Source: Polytrichum commune (lineage: Eukaryota; Streptophyta; Polytrichopsida; Polytrichales; Polytrichaceae). From it: DNA of 64,000 nt. A model generated the notes under the pieces. The model was given only the letters and a program-made list of their open reading frames with translations. It was not told the DNA's origin and ran no database searches. Both the position numbers and the translations under genes were made by a program. Of the stretch, positions 12,047-24,794 are shown in pieces (position 1 is the stretch's first letter; every line of letters starts with the position of its first letter). The stretch spans positions 35,859,180 to 35,923,179 of the forward strand of contig OX485808.1 in the NCBI GenBank assembly GCA_950295325.1. The letters run 5' to 3'.

Positions 12047-12281
12047 ACAATTTTATGGGAATTGGTCCAAGACGGCCCTAAACTACCGGATGATGGTGGA
12101 GAGATACCCAAATCTTAAGGAAGAGGTTGGCGGTTTAATTCTTGACTATGAAATCTCCTTTCCATTTGACGGAGAACTTGCCAGGTGGTCAACTGCCTCC
12201 TGTGCTTTGGCACTGGCATGACAACCTTCTGTCTCAAAGAAAAGAAAAAGAAAAGAAAGGAAAAAAAACAATTGTATGGGG
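12047..12281 (+). mobile_element. tRNA-derived SINE, copy 2, with A-rich tail and target-site duplication
   Basis: The body (about 12061-12240) starts with a tRNA-like head containing GTGGAGAGATACCC and a degenerate B box (GGTTTAATTC), the same head as the SINE at 2023-2278. It ends in an A-rich tail of AAAG-type repeats (12235-12268). ACAATTTTATGGG (12047-12059) and ACAATTGTATGGG (12268-12280) flank it, a 13 bp duplication with one mismatch. The apparent reading frame through it is the incidental frame that conserved SINE sequence produces. It inserted about 85 bp from the tRNA pair. Confidence 0.85.
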
Positions 12282-12365
12282 ACTCTAACAAGTGAGATAA
12301 ATTTCATACGCAAGCATTCCAAGGGATGTTATGTTGAATTGATAAAATTAAAAGTAGGTGGAACG

Positions 12366-12390
12366 TGCGGTGAGCGTGGATCGAACACGC

Positions 12391-12433
<43 letters not shown>

Positions 12434-12438
12434 CCCGC
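12366..12438 (-). tRNA. tRNA-Phe(GAA): tRNA-Phe (GAA), cytosolic type
   Basis: A 73 nt cloverleaf including the discriminator A, with no intron. The acceptor stem starts GCGGGGA, the D arm is TAGCTCAGTTGGGAG, the anticodon loop reads CTGAAGA, and the T arm is GTTCGATCC. It resembles eukaryotic cytosolic tRNA-Phe rather than the plastid gene. A TTTT stretch lies about 12 nt past its 3' end (12350-12353) and another soon after, suitable as Pol III terminators. The upstream neighbour tRNA-Glu is only 14 bp away. Confidence 0.97.
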
Positions 12439-12452
12439 AGAGAGCCACAGAA

Positions 12453-12525
12453 TTCCGTAACCGGGACTCGAACCCGGGTCGCCTGGGTGAAAGCCAGGTA
12501 TCCTAACCATCTAGACTATTACGGA
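12453..12525 (-). tRNA. tRNA-Glu(UUC): tRNA-Glu (UUC), cytosolic type
   Basis: A 73 nt cloverleaf with acceptor TCCGTAA paired to TTACGGA plus discriminator A. The anticodon loop is CTTTCAC and the B box GGGTTCGAGTCCC. The sequence just upstream on the minus strand (TCAACATCAAAT) has CAA triplets of the kind that mark plant Pol III start sites. There is no T run between it and tRNA-Phe, so a shared precursor is likely. Confidence 0.97.
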
Positions 12526-14188
12526 ATTTGATGTTGACATATCTGTTCAAAAACAATCTATTCCATCTTCTTCGTTCTTCCTCACTAGCAAGAGGTACGG
12601 TGCTCGATATAGGATGCAATACCAGTTCCAATTCTCATTGAATAGTCATAGGACTAAAACCTTACGCACAAACAGGATACTGACACAAGTCACAGAGAAC
12701 AGGAAATGAAGACTTTTCATAGGTAATGAGAGGAGATTAGGTACTTGCTTTGATAGCGGTGATGCATAGAGGGTTTGATAGTAGTTTAATTGAGTGGAAG
12801 CTCGAAACTGTTCACCGTTTTCCTTTATCAGGCTCTCAAATTGCCCTGGTGCATAGAAATCCTGCGACGGATGACACAACTCTCTGATGGAACTGTTCCA
12901 TAGAAAATTACAAAAACACAGATCTTTCTTGTCCAGCTGCTGCTCAAGTAGCTATGAATATCAATCAATAACAATCACTCGTTCCTTAAACTAATACTCA
13001 GCTAGGTAACCCACTTCTGAACACATTAAATAACAGTTGCTGAAACCAACCACTACAATGATACATTTCTTTCAACTCAAGATGACTGATAAATGGACAA
13101 GAAAGGTTGGCCGAATGACATTTACAATGGCGTGCATTGAAAACACTGGTGAACAACAATCATGACATGGATACATCAATTGGTCTAAATACTTTGGACC
13201 ATTTAAAATAAGGTGCTGTACAATAAATCGCCCCATCAAACATTCACATTTATACCTGCCATACTAGGTGCTTTCTTATAGTTAAGGACTACATCCTATT
13301 CTACGATCCAGACTAGATAGAATAAAGAGTACAGTAGTACTGAAGAACATTCTTCATGAAACTAGACTTTCAACTATGAACAGGACCTCACACATACCTT
13401 CTTATGCTTCTGCCAACATTCTTGGGCTTCAGTAGTTCTCATCACAAAGTCTGAAGAACCTCCTGTGCTTTGGCTTGCAGTACATAAAACATGGGTCCTG
13501 CTCCAACTAAAATGGCAATATAGGACTCAGGTCATTTACAGTACTAACCAGTGTATCAAAAAGTCACAATGCAGGAAAGATGTTGAAATCACATCTGTCT
13601 CCGCAGATTCATTGCAGAGCATAGTCTTACATACACTCATGTCTTATGAGTGAATACAAGGGCTGCTAATGCAACAAACCTGGAAAGGTGCTGAATCCCA
13701 CCATACCTGAACATCTCCAACACAAGGAGTATGTCATGACACTCAGCTGAACAGAAGACCTAACAAGAGAGATCAGAAACCCTGGCATATGAATGTCAAT
13801 TTCCATCACATATGCTAAAATGGAAAGTATTTGTTGCCCAGACTTGCACCACAAGCAGGCCAATATAAATGCATTGCCAAGAAAAGTAAAAGTGATATCA
13901 TCCTGAGCAGTAAAAACTTCACAAGGCAAAAAGAATCCATGAAAAACTATAATTGAAAATGGTTAACTTCATAATTGGGTACACTGCACACGAGCTCCAA
14001 ACTAAACCAAATTGAGCAATCAACAGGTACTCATCAGAGTCACCCATGGTTAGGCCCAAAAGTGCTTCTAACACAATCTACATAATCGTCAGGATAACTG
14101 CATGATACCCACAACTTTTGATCTTTGACAATCACTAATGGCCACAAAAATGAACTAATACTTGGGTGTAACAAATGGCACCAGGAAA
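12526..14188. other. Downstream of RBM25: 3' UTR and intergenic DNA
   Basis: The part next to 14189 is probably the RBM25 3' UTR (minus strand). Minus-strand frames at 12646-12879 and 13666-13929 have no recognisable domain, and I could not connect them to a gene. The upstream sequence of the tRNA pair lies at 12526-12560. Nothing else was recognised. Confidence 0.4.
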
Positions 14189-17100
14189 CTAAGACTTGAT
14201 CCTTCCAGAAGCAAGACCTGTTTCAACTCGCCGGACTTCAAATATGAGCATGCGCCACATTTTTAAGACGAACATCTCAGCTTCATCGTCAAGAATTGCC
14301 TCTAGCAGCTCCAACATGGTTGCTGCTGTCACATGCTTCCGAGTGCTACTTACTATGAAGTCCACCAATGATTTCTCCTCTTCACCAAGAAATTCTGTTA
14401 TTTTCTTTGATATCCATGGCCGCATCTTCTCATGAAGTTCATGCTGGAAAACAAGAACCAAACTATTTTAAGTTAACATGTCACACAAATTTAGTGCCAT
14501 CACAATGCCCTTTAAAAAGAAAATAATTGTACAGTACTTGTAGATGCTTCAAACCTTGAGACCTATAAAATCTTCTTGCAGTGAAAATACACATAATGAA
14601 GTGAAAGTGAAGGCGAAGGTGAAGTGAAGTGAAATTCTCACCGAGTCATAAATGTTCCAATCCACAGGAAATCCAAACAGTTCTTCCTTTGTTTTCGGAA
14701 TGGTATCAATCAGCTGCTTGGCATCCACTATCTTTTTGGTTTCTGGGACCTTAGCCTCAGTTCTTGAAGAACGATCTCTATCCCTCTCTCTCTCACGATC
14801 ACGATCTTTCTCTTTGTCTCTGTCCCGGTCTCTTTCTTTCTCTTTTCGAGATCTGTCTCTGTCACTTGTTTTGTCCCTGGATTTTCTAGACCTATCCCTG
14901 TCATTGTCTTCCTTTCCTGAAGAGAAAGATAAGCTTTTTGCAAACTCTGCTGCAGCAGCTAGATTGTGAGCAAGCCCAGACGTAGGTGGCAGAAGTGGAG
15001 GGGCAGAAGAAGGAGCGGCTGCCACAACTTGCATTTCCTCTGCCGAGTAGTCAATGGGAACTAATCTCCGCAGTTTGTTTGCATCAGGACTTTCTTCTTC
15101 ATCCTCCTGACTAAACACTGACGGCACTGCAGCACGCCTTCCTGACCCCATCAGACCAAACCCAAGCTTTCGAGGGGCAGAGCTACTGCCAGGCTTCACA
15201 TCATTCACAGCTGCAGCTGAAGTATCCTCCTCCCTCTCAATTGGATGGACGCCATTGCTGACTGCTTCTGCTGTTATGGGACAAAAAAAAAAGACTCGTA
15301 AACTTTCAAGAGAGTCCAGATTTCCCATCTTGTGAAACCCCCTTAGAAGAAAATAATAGATATTGAGAGAACACGAATTCTATAGAGGTTCCGCATCATC
15401 TGAAAAATAACTACATATAATCTAACAAACCCAAGTATATCCTTCCTCCCCACCCTCCGTTCCTTCCTTCCTCTCATAGCTCTCTCCTCTCCCTTCCTTC
15501 CTACCTTGCGCTACTGTGAGTCTTCCCTTACATTCATACAATGTGTTCATTGAAGCTCTAGTAAGTTCCAAGGTTATGCCCATCTGTTCTAATGAAAAGG
15601 TAGAAGCATGCAAGAAGTGATGAAATAAACAGGAGTATAAAGTTACAACTACACTAAATATGATATTTGGAGTCACTTACTATTTGGAGTTACACATTCT
15701 TATATATTTTTACTATTAGTGTAATTATTTACCAAGTAAAGATGATAATGCTCTATAATGTTCAAACAACCAATTCGACCTTTGTAGGTAAATATTTAGG
15801 TGTACAATAAAATTTATAGCAATCCATGATTCCAAATAGTAGTGACATTACATATCATATTTAGTGTAGTTAACTAAAGATATAATCTTGGTTATAGTTA
15901 CTTTACAGAAAGACATCCCTCCACAAATTCAATAAATACAAACCAACGATGAATATAAAAGGATCTCAATTCATGATCATGACCGCTGAGTCTAGTTGAG
16001 ACTCTCCTACATAGCTGGAACTATGAACAGAAACCACCAACTGCAAAGCATTCAACTTACTCTGAGGAGGCTCTCCTTCTGAATCACTGTCAAACATTGA
16101 CACAGCTGGTGCAGCCACACGTGTCAGCTCCTCAACATGGACATTGATAAGACCAACTTGAACATCAACATCCATGTGATTCTCATTGTTAGCTACTGCT
16201 ACATGCTCAGGACTTGGCTTGTGACGTTTAGCAAGCTCAGCTAATGCTTCCTCTTCTTGCTCTCGGATGCGGTCAGCTGCATCTTCTTCATATTCTCTAT
16301 GGCGGCGTTTCCGTTTTTCATCATGGGCACTGCTTCGATATCGATGCTTTCGGCGTTCATCTTCATCACTCTCCTCTTCCTGTTCTTTGATCTCTCTGCG
16401 TCGCTCTCTATCCCTTTCTTTTTCTCGCTCTTTGTCATACAGCCTCTGTCTCTCCCTCTCTCTTTCTCTACTCTCCCACTCTCTCTCTCGCTCTTCATAC
16501 ATGCGCTCGGTCTCTCGTAACCTGTTCTCCCGTTCTCGGTCACGACGAGCCCGCTCTCTTTCTCGTTCGCGTTCAACACGTTCTACTTCTCGTTCCTTGT
16601 CACGTTCTATATCACGCTCTCTGTCGCGCTCAGAACCCCGCTCACTGCGTCTCCCTCGTTCAGCAGAGCTTGCCTCTAAGTCTACACTTGTTTGTTTTTG
16701 CTCGCTAAGAGTGTCGTCATCATTCCTCCCACTTGCATTATCTATCACCAGAACAGTTGTGACATCAGGACAGACACACTTATTCGACACAATACACCAT
16801 GTCTTGTAAAGGCACTGTCTCCTTGCAAGTATACATACAGCATCACAGAAAAAGGTGTGTAAAGGCACACTAACATGCAGCTTAGCAGTTCTGGAACCAA
16901 TAGTAAAGAAGCAGATGAAGCATGAAACACAAGGAGAGAGATACTGAATAAAAGGGGAGTCTGACAGGAAAGCAATAAGAAAGAATTAAAGCGGAGAAGA
17001 AATGCCAGAATTCTATAGTATTCCTTGCACTACATCCTCCCCTTCAGGGAGCTAGTAACATGTCAACAATTATATAAGATTGTGGGATTGAAATGTACCA

Positions 17101-20100
17101 CTCTTTCCTCCATCTGCAGTTGAGTCAACATCCTTCAAGTTGGCTGAGCCATCAGCGTTTGAATTGGTCTTAGCAGAAGCTTCCAATGCTGTAGGTAGAG
17201 GAGGCGGTGGGGGAAGTGGCCTCATCTTTGCCCTGGACAAACGCAAACCAAGTTTGTGTTTTTAGACCTAAATGAGAAAGAAACAGCCTTACTCATTTGT
17301 TTTAAGTACTCCTTCCACTCGTATAAGTGGGGACAAGTGCAATCTCCCATTCGGGAATTGATCAAACAAAGAAACCTCTGTACATAGTGATGTTAATACA
17401 AGAGACAAGCTTGAAGATAAATGTTGTTTGAATATACCTCTCAGCAAGCATAGCATTGAGCTTTTGAGAAGCTTGGTCATCAACCTCCTTGTCAGCCTCC
17501 GTCACAAGTCCAAATTTCTTTGCATCCTCTTCTGGGGTGGTTTCATCTTTCTTAGCATCAGTACCATTAATGGGTTTCTTAGGCTCTGGAACCACTTCTA
17601 CCCCAGGTGCAGCCTCCTCTTCTCTGCTGGCTGCCTCCTCTTCTAATGCTATTCTCTCCCGTTCTTTCTTCTTCACGACATAACGCTCTAAGTACTCCCG
17701 AGTTGCTTGATTCACATTCAGCTGCCATGGAAATATTTTCAGAATCTTCAAGCTCCAAAGTAGTGCTTACCAGAAAACACTTACCAATATCATCACAGCT
17801 GTTCACTCATTACAAACCATAAACAGACTGGGAAAAATCACAGCATGAAGAAATAACATTTGGTCACATGACTTTGTCGTTGTTGAAGTGTGTCAAACAG
17901 TGTACAGAGATATTTTCAAGTCCAGGCCAAAACACAAAAGAGCCCTGGCCACCCTTGACAAGACAATGTGCATCCACTCTTTATTGCCTTCATTAGCCAC
18001 AAACTTGTGGAGGAGCACATTATGGGACATTGACTCATTTTAGATACAAAACGAGGACTTCTGCAGAAGACAGAGGTAGAACTTCCAGTTCATATATTCT
18101 TGTACAGATATAGGGCATACGTAGCTGAGTTCCAGAAAACAAAGGTAGTAATTCATTGCAACATACCCTCATCGAATGTGTATGGCCTTTAAATGCGTCT
18201 ACGAGATGATGGAAACCCATGTGGTAAGCCAGTGACATGTTAAAGCACCATTAACAGCCTTCCTCACACAGGTCGAAGCCAATAAATCTGATGGACCAAA
18301 AGAGTGTCATTTAGAGGTATTCAAGCAGAAACCAATAATTTTGGCAGCACAAGTATCCTTGTGATATAGACTACTCACCACAAGTTCTTGCCCTTCAAGG
18401 GAATATTTGTTTAAGAGTCGTAGCGCTCTTAGCACACCCTCAGCTGATTCAAATTCGCAAAATCCAAATCCTTTAGGTGAACCAGTTGTAGGGTCTTGTG
18501 CACGTTTCCAGCTCTTAATACCTCCACACAGCTGCATAAGCAAAAAGGATGCATGTGAGAATCGAATTTCAACTTTTTGTGAACGCCCATACAAAGAATT
18601 ATGACTTTCCAGACACCATAACAATGGCATAGGTCGTCATAGCTGCAACTTAAGGTTTGCAAGAAGAAGTATATCCGGTACATGTCTAGAGTGATAATAA
18701 AACAAGTTCACTTTCTTTAAATTGCCCGCATAATTGCAAGCAAGAAAAATGTCAATTGTAGCAACTAAGAACCCCTACAAGAGACTTGAGAGGAACTTTT
18801 CATGCTTCAAGTAGAATAGAATTTCCACAATGATCATGATTATACTAAACCAGGATAGAGATACTCACTTCTAGGATTGCACGTAGAAACTCATCTTCAA
18901 TGGTAGGTGCTATCTTTCCCACATAAACGGTTGTGTGGGGCTTCTCTGGAGGTGCAGCAATCTGTCCAACACCTTTAGAAGCAAATTCATTAAGCATCAT
19001 GCCAGGTGGTGGCTTCAGGACTGGAGGCATCGGTCGTGGTCCAGGGGGCCTTGGCAGCACCATGGGCACAGGAGGTGGCCCAATGGGAGGGCGAGGTGTG
19101 AACACCGGAGGGCGTACCATGGGGACATATGTAGGTGCAGAATATCTCGGAGCTCCTGCAGAACCAGAAACAAGGACTGGGCAGGGCCGTGTCAGGACGC
19201 AGCTTTACAGATAAAAAATATGTGAACGCTTGTCAACAATATGAAAATGAACCAACTTCAAATGTTCAAAATAAGAAGAGATTGGTAAACTTACCTGACT
19301 GAGGCTTCAGTCCAAGATTGTTCATTGCACCAAAGGATATCCCATGGCCAGACTCTTACCTTCAAAGACAACCTTATTCAAGGGACAGCAACCCCACTTT
19401 CTTATAAGCGCACACACACTACTGTTATTTTTATGGGTAGTAGCGAGGAACCCAAAGGGTCTTCAGGTGTAAAACGATTCTGACAATACACCCCCCTTAA
19501 GACTTTCGAGAATTCCCCATAATTTGAGAAAAATCAATAATGTTGGATTGTGCGTGTGTAATATGTCCTAGAAGCTAAAATAGACAGTGAGAAGCGATGC
19601 CGATAAGAGAGTGATGGGACAACAGACATCATTAAGTGCTGTCGCGACTCTTTTGATAGGGAATTAAGCATACCACATAAAGACGATGAAGGCTCTTTAC
19701 CCGTGGGCGCCCTGTCCATGTTCACCATGACAACTCGAATGCACTGCTGGAGGAGAAAACAGTCCGTCACCCTCTTGCACACATGCATGTCCTCTCTATA
19801 TTTTGTTCCTCTCTCTCCCTCTCTTTCTCTCTCCCTCTGCGTGTCCATTCTTTCTAGTCTCACATCAGACAAACAACTGTAGATTAACGCATGCAACACA
19901 TGTCAACCCACCTCCAGGAGGCATAATTGGAGCTGTCGGTTGGCCTGGAACTGGTCCAGGCGATGGCATGTACCCTGCAGGCGGTGGTGCATATGGCCTT
20001 GGCGGCTGCTGTTGCTGCTGAGGTGGCAAACCATATCCGGGCCTCATCATCTGCTGCGTAGGAGGCGCAGGAATCCCTCCTCCTGCTTGCCCTCCTGTAC

Positions 20101-20146
20101 TCCCAAATGGGAGGTTCACCACATTGTTCACTGCGCTATTATTCAT
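14189..20146 (-). CDS. RBM25: RBM25-like splicing factor (RRM, RE/RD-rich, PWI)
   Basis: Nuclear U1-associated regulator of alternative splicing. Exons in transcript order: 20146-19912, 19354-19295, 19155-18869, 18531-18379, 17721-17438, 17232-17099, 16741-16061, 15270-14642, 14443-14189. Phases close to give 905 aa. The N-terminus is Pro/Gly/Gln-rich. The RRM follows, with RNP2 VYVGKI and RNP1 KGFGFCEFE split over exons 3-4. An acidic linker leads to long mixed-charge R-E/R-D tracts in exons 7-8. The C-terminal PWI domain spans the last two exons (about WNIYDS to the end) and contains MRPWISKKITEFLG. Start at 20146 gives the family-like N-terminus. Exon 2 (19295-19354) has a weak acceptor and is the least certain. 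On the plus strand the charged tracts read as Ser/Arg or Ser/Leu-rich frames, which are shadows. Confidence 0.92.
15436..15515 (+). repeat. Polypyrimidine tract in RBM25 intron 7
   Basis: About 80 bp almost entirely of C and T on the plus strand (CCTTCC and CTCTCC motifs), so purine-rich in the RBM25 transcript. It may form triplex DNA or act as a GA-rich splicing element. Function is not shown. Confidence 0.55.
15647..15872. mobile_element. MITE with long terminal inverted repeats in RBM25 intron 7
   Basis: The first 20 bases, AACTACACTAAATATGATAT, are repeated exactly in reverse complement at the right end. After a short mismatch the pairing resumes around ACTATTTGGA, giving ends of about 45 bp in a 226 bp element. 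A relative lies at 26569-26793. There is no coding sequence and no clear target-site duplication. Confidence 0.75.
19806..19850 (+). repeat. CT-rich microsatellite in RBM25 intron 1
   Basis: Imperfect TCTC/CCTC repeats lie in the 5'-most coding intron of RBM25. No other function is apparent. Confidence 0.6.
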
Positions 20147-21060
20147 CCTCCCTAACTACAGAAAAATCCGTTCGAAGTCCACAGATGATGTGGAAGCTTG
20201 ATAGCAGACACAGTTGTTTCCTTCCGACCTCAAAAATGATGCAAGGATAATAACCAAGAGAGAGATGGAACAGACAAACTGCAGAAGTTGTTCAAACCTG
20301 TCTGCACTTAAAAATGTTTGAACGAACCAACCACTTACACTCCACTGGCCCTCAGATGAGGCAAAATCAAAATCAAATGCACTCCTGCCTTGCGGATCTA
20401 CACTAAAAAAATCATCACAACCTTACGCGCAATCAATGCTCGTCATCTTTTCTCCCCCAAACCCTAACCTAACCAAACCCTGCCTTGCACACTACGAAAC
20501 CATCACCCTTCAATCATCCCACGAATGAAACCACCAATTCATCACTCGCGATTAATAACTAAACCTCCACAATCTTCACATCACATCATCAAAGGTAAAA
20601 ATCCAAACGGACAAAATCAAAAACACCTCCCAACACCGACACACAGCTACATTTCACTCCAAAATCCGCAGCAATTCACCATTCACACATCCACAAAGAC
20701 TCCAAGCAGACACACCACCTGAACCACGAACGCGGAGTCTGGAATACCCACAAACGGGGACCAAAGAATTCGCGAGCTGAGACCTAGGGTTTTGATGCGA
20801 GAATGTATCAAATTCGGGCTTAAAAAACTCAGAAAAAAACGCTGAAAAGATGAAAATTCGCAACGGCTTGCGAAGAAGGGAGCCGGAGTGCATGGGAAGT
20901 GGATGGAGGCGATGCAGGAAGGATGAAATGATAGATTTGAGTGCGAGAGGAGAGCAACCGATGCCATAGGCGTGGAGGGGAAGGACTCGGAGGCTTGGAG
21001 CGAGGGGCCTAGGGTTTGGCCTCTCGGGAAACCGTCGACCGTATCCTCGTATTGTATACA
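20147..21060 (-). promoter_or_regulatory. RBM25 5' UTR and promoter region with telo-boxes
   Basis: Upstream of the RBM25 start codon on the minus strand. Telo-box-like AAACCCTA motifs occur at about 20786-20795 and 21009-21018 (minus strand), and AACCCTAACCTAACC lies on the plus strand near 20459. Telo-boxes are frequent near transcription starts of plant genes for translation and RNA processing. A possible 5' UTR donor (TTCAG|GTGGTG) lies near 20720. A 145-codon minus-strand frame here has no domain and is treated as leader sequence. The transcription start is not resolved. Confidence 0.45.
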
Positions 21061-21908
21061 TACTGTAGTATGTACGCTCCATAGTCACATGACAATATCA
21101 CTTTGTGACACATATGCACCAAATGCTAACTACATCAAATACACTAAATATTGTAATTAGTGTCACCAATTCTATTTGTCTTGCTCAATATTAATTGTAG
21201 GCCGCCCATGTAGTGTCACCAACACTGAATGTAAACCTAAAAGTATTTCTCATTCCTTTGTAAAAAAAATTTTGAGCATTGCATATTCACAAATGTTGCA
21301 ATTATTGTCACTTACTAAGCGATTTTTCATTCAAATGTCAATCATCCATGTCAATGTATCATTACATAAATGTTTGGATGCAAAATATACAAGACTTTGT
21401 TTCAAATTGGCATATGGATGAACCAAAAGTAAGTTAGGATGATAGTACTTGTAAACTTATTCATAATAAGTGTCACTAGAAAAGTTACCAAAATGACATA
21501 AAACACCATATGACATTAAATACAATATTCAATGTAGTTCTAATATTGTGGGTTGTAGTAATTTTCTAGAGCCCACATTAATTCTCATGACGAATATAAC
21601 GATTATTTTGCAACCCATACTAAATTTCTAGTTGAAAAATAGCATGGGCCACATTAATTTTTTTCCTAGAAAATCAATGTGGGTGATTATATTATTTTGT
21701 GCTACTTTTGTCCCATAACTAGTATACAAGGTATTAGTCAAAGGTCTTTATGAAGACTAGGGGAAGACATGGGGTCTTGGACCCATGTTATGTCCACCTT
21801 GACTATAAATTTAGTGTGGCCCACGTTAATTATTTTCACACTAATAGGATTATTTTAGTGTACTGCCAGTGTTGGCATGTTGTGGCTAGTTGTCAACATG
21901 GTTATGAA

Positions 21909-22222
21909 CTAAGGGTGGGTTTACACTTGGGTCCAAAACCACAGAAACACCTGTATTGAGTGATCATATTGGCTGAGAGCAAAAAAATTGACCCAAGGAG
22001 TTTACACTAGGTTCAAGTCCAATGTATGAGATAATGAAGTGACGCTATTTTGATGTTAGTTTCCCACTAAATCTTCGTAGTTGCAAATAAAAAAGGTACT
22101 CCTCTTGGTTTGAGAAACTAATCTTCAAACTTGGACCCAATCTTGAAACCAAAGGTAAAGTATGTTTAGAGGGTGTTTTGAACCATGAGTTTCTTGAATT
22201 CAAACCTTAATGTAAACCCACA
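21909..22222. mobile_element. TIR element with GTGGGTTTACA ends
   Basis: GTGGGTTTACA near the left end is mirrored by TGTAAACCCAC at the right. An interior block (GGAGTTTACACTAGG and flanks) matches 33080-33165 in reverse complement, so the two loci hold related elements in opposite orientation. About 310 bp and non-coding. Confidence 0.55.
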
Positions 22223-23948
22223 CAAAGATGAGCATGTGTTGAATGGTCACTTTAAGCATTGCACCCACTTTTCTTAGGTTGCAAAACATGCAATTAGTGC
22301 GAGATGATGGCCAATTCCAAATTGTGTCCATGGTTTTTTCCTCCTTTTTTTTGAAGCCCGTTATGAATACCTTGTCAAACTTTTTTTATGACACTATTTC
22401 TAAAATGGGTGCTCCATGTACAACTTGTTCTAAAATGATGGATGATTTGCCTAAAGGCTTGCAACTTGAAACAATTACTTGTCAACCTCAAACTGGGCCA
22501 TCAACAACAAACAACGATGCAACTTCGTGCAATTGAATCCTCACTGTCACCTTCTCTCAAATATTAACGTTCGCGATAGGATTAACCTCACACCAACGCT
22601 AGAAACAAAATGCCCGCGAAATTCATCGAATTGTATCCACTTCAATTGTATGTCATCTTGGTTGCTTTGGGGCAACATGTGAAGATGTCAATGAAAAACA
22701 TAAGTCATGTCTGCCTCCACATCCACACTCTATCAGTTTGGAATGCACTCCAATGCAGCTTATGGTCAATAGCACATCACACAACCACAATGGGCAAGGT
22801 GTGCTCAAACCTTCGTGACCAATCCTGATAGTAGAAAAATGTAAGGTTCACTACATATACACAATATCACCATACACTTGGTACCCACAAGCATAGAAGT
22901 TCACCCCAAATTGCAAGTTTAGGGACTTCTTCCACACATTGCCAACTGCCATTGCAAATTGAGCATTGAACATTTAACATTTAGCAATGACCACCAAGCT
23001 TTGGAAGTCATCAAATTGCAAGTATGACACAACATTTCGGAACACGTGCTTGCGAGCACACATTACTATGGACATGAATCAAAATAGATTATGAAAAACA
23101 ACGTAAATGAACAAACTCATGTTTTGGCTTACTAGGGATGACTTGCCCATTGTGGAATGCACTCAACCAACATATACATATGGAGAATGGATAATGTTTG
23201 AAGAACCATGCCACACATATATGCGTTCATGGTATTAAAGAAATGGGAACCACCCGACTAAGTTTTTGATGGCGTCTCCCTATCCCAACTATTGCCATTC
23301 GTAGGTGACACGTAGGGAATCACAAAATATGGGTAAACCTATAAACTATGTTGCTAGTCCTACACAATGGTATGCCTTCACAATTAACCCAATTCCTTTA
23401 GGATGTGTGTATTTCCCACATCACCATGTGGACATGACAACCATACATAACCTAAAACTGCAATGTGGGAAAACAATGATTACAACATTTGGCAAGGCGA
23501 GTCTCGGACACCTTTTAGAAACATGACTTGTCATGAAACCCAAACTTGGCCCATTAAATAACAAAAACATTCTACTCACATTACTTTGCCATTGTTATTG
23601 ATTGTCGTGCAGTGCCTCGTGTTCTCTCATTGTCATTCAATGCCATGATGCCAAACAATAGAGGGTTTAATTGTTTTAAAAGTCTTGTCGACATACTTGT
23701 CCACAACCATCTGTAATTTCCTTCATGCGACATTCACTTCAACGCATATTGGGATTCACATCGTTCCTTCCACCGCCCTCCCTATAGTAAACTGCATATT
23801 ATACTTTACTCTACAAACAACAACATCACTATAATGTCCCCAATGTGACTTTCATTTCCCACAGTGACAAAATATAATGTCATGTTCCAAAAACTCGGAC
23901 ATCCCATGCAAAAATCCCATGTGTATGACACGTATGTGGTCACCAGTA

Positions 23949-23962
23949 CCCCCCCCCCCCCC
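23949..23962 (+). repeat. C14 homopolymer
   Basis: Fourteen consecutive C. Could form G-quadruplex or i-motif structures, and its length may be an assembly artefact. Confidence 0.7.
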
Positions 23963-24794
23963 GGATACTGTTTCATGCATAGTACCTTGCACAATTACCT
24001 ACTAAGGGAAAATTCCCTCCCTTGAAGAACAACTTGTAGAAGTCTACATGTTGTTAGTGTGTTTTGTTGGTAAAGCTTCTTGGTTCATAACCATGTCACA
24101 ATGAGAAAATAGATTGGGGGCACCCTCATCAACATAATGCAAACACTCATACGTCAGGGCCACATGGAGTTTGTACATTCTTTGCAAGTTCCCATGTATT
24201 CGTGTAGCACCAAGCATGTATGCGGCGTTACGAACATCCCCAACATCCTCCAAGCACATGGATGCGCAACCACGACATTAAAACCATTACACAACATCAC
24301 ATGTGGTGTAGCCAACATATAACAATAACCTCCACTGCCATCCGTGTATATTAAAATCCCCTCATGTGCGCCCATGTGAGTGTGCATGCACTGTCAAAAC
24401 ACCTCACAACAACTGCTAATTTACTTGTGGTGCAACACATACAACATGGCAATACACACATACCAATGCCACACCCTATATGTCATGAAAGGAGTAGTGC
24501 ACCTTGCCCAACAAGGGAGCGGGTTGCGGTGGGTTGGGTGTGTAAGGTCTACTGTTCAAGTTCAAGTCATCATGGCCCCAATCTTCCATGTTCCAAGGAT
24601 CATCAGATAGATAGAAACTCCAACCCCTTTCAAGCAAGGGGCCGGCGTGAATAAAGTGTCCGTTCGTAATGCCAATGACCCGATGCCCACTGGACAAGGG
24701 GACATTGGAACAAATACTACTCTCCCCTTTCGAGGATGGACACTATAGTGACACACTATACAAGTTCCTAGCTAGCCACTAGTGCCTTGAAGAT

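Noticed and set aside
12015..12221. Frame containing VERYPNLKEEVGG, which looks like a conserved protein
   Set aside because: The sequence is a SINE body with a Pol III-like head, A-rich tail and target-site duplication. The related minus-strand frame at 2082-2270 comes from another SINE copy, so the apparent conservation is transposon homology.
12646..12879. Minus-strand frame with a plausible acceptor before a DFYAPGQFESL-like peptide
   Set aside because: No recognised domain and no linked exons. It lies downstream of the RBM25 stop, where 3' UTR is expected.
16267..16809. Plus-strand Ser/Arg-rich frame resembling an SR protein
   Set aside because: It is the antisense of the RBM25 R-E/R-D tracts on the minus strand, whose exon phases and domains are secure.
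20654..21088. 144-codon minus-strand frame upstream of RBM25
   Set aside because: It covers the telo-box-bearing leader region, has no domain, and is not needed for the RBM25 N-terminus.
24154..24387. Minus-strand frame containing YTDGS, suggestive of an RNase H motif
   Set aside because: None of the other conserved RNase H or reverse transcriptase blocks occur nearby on the same strand; a short motif match is expected by chance.
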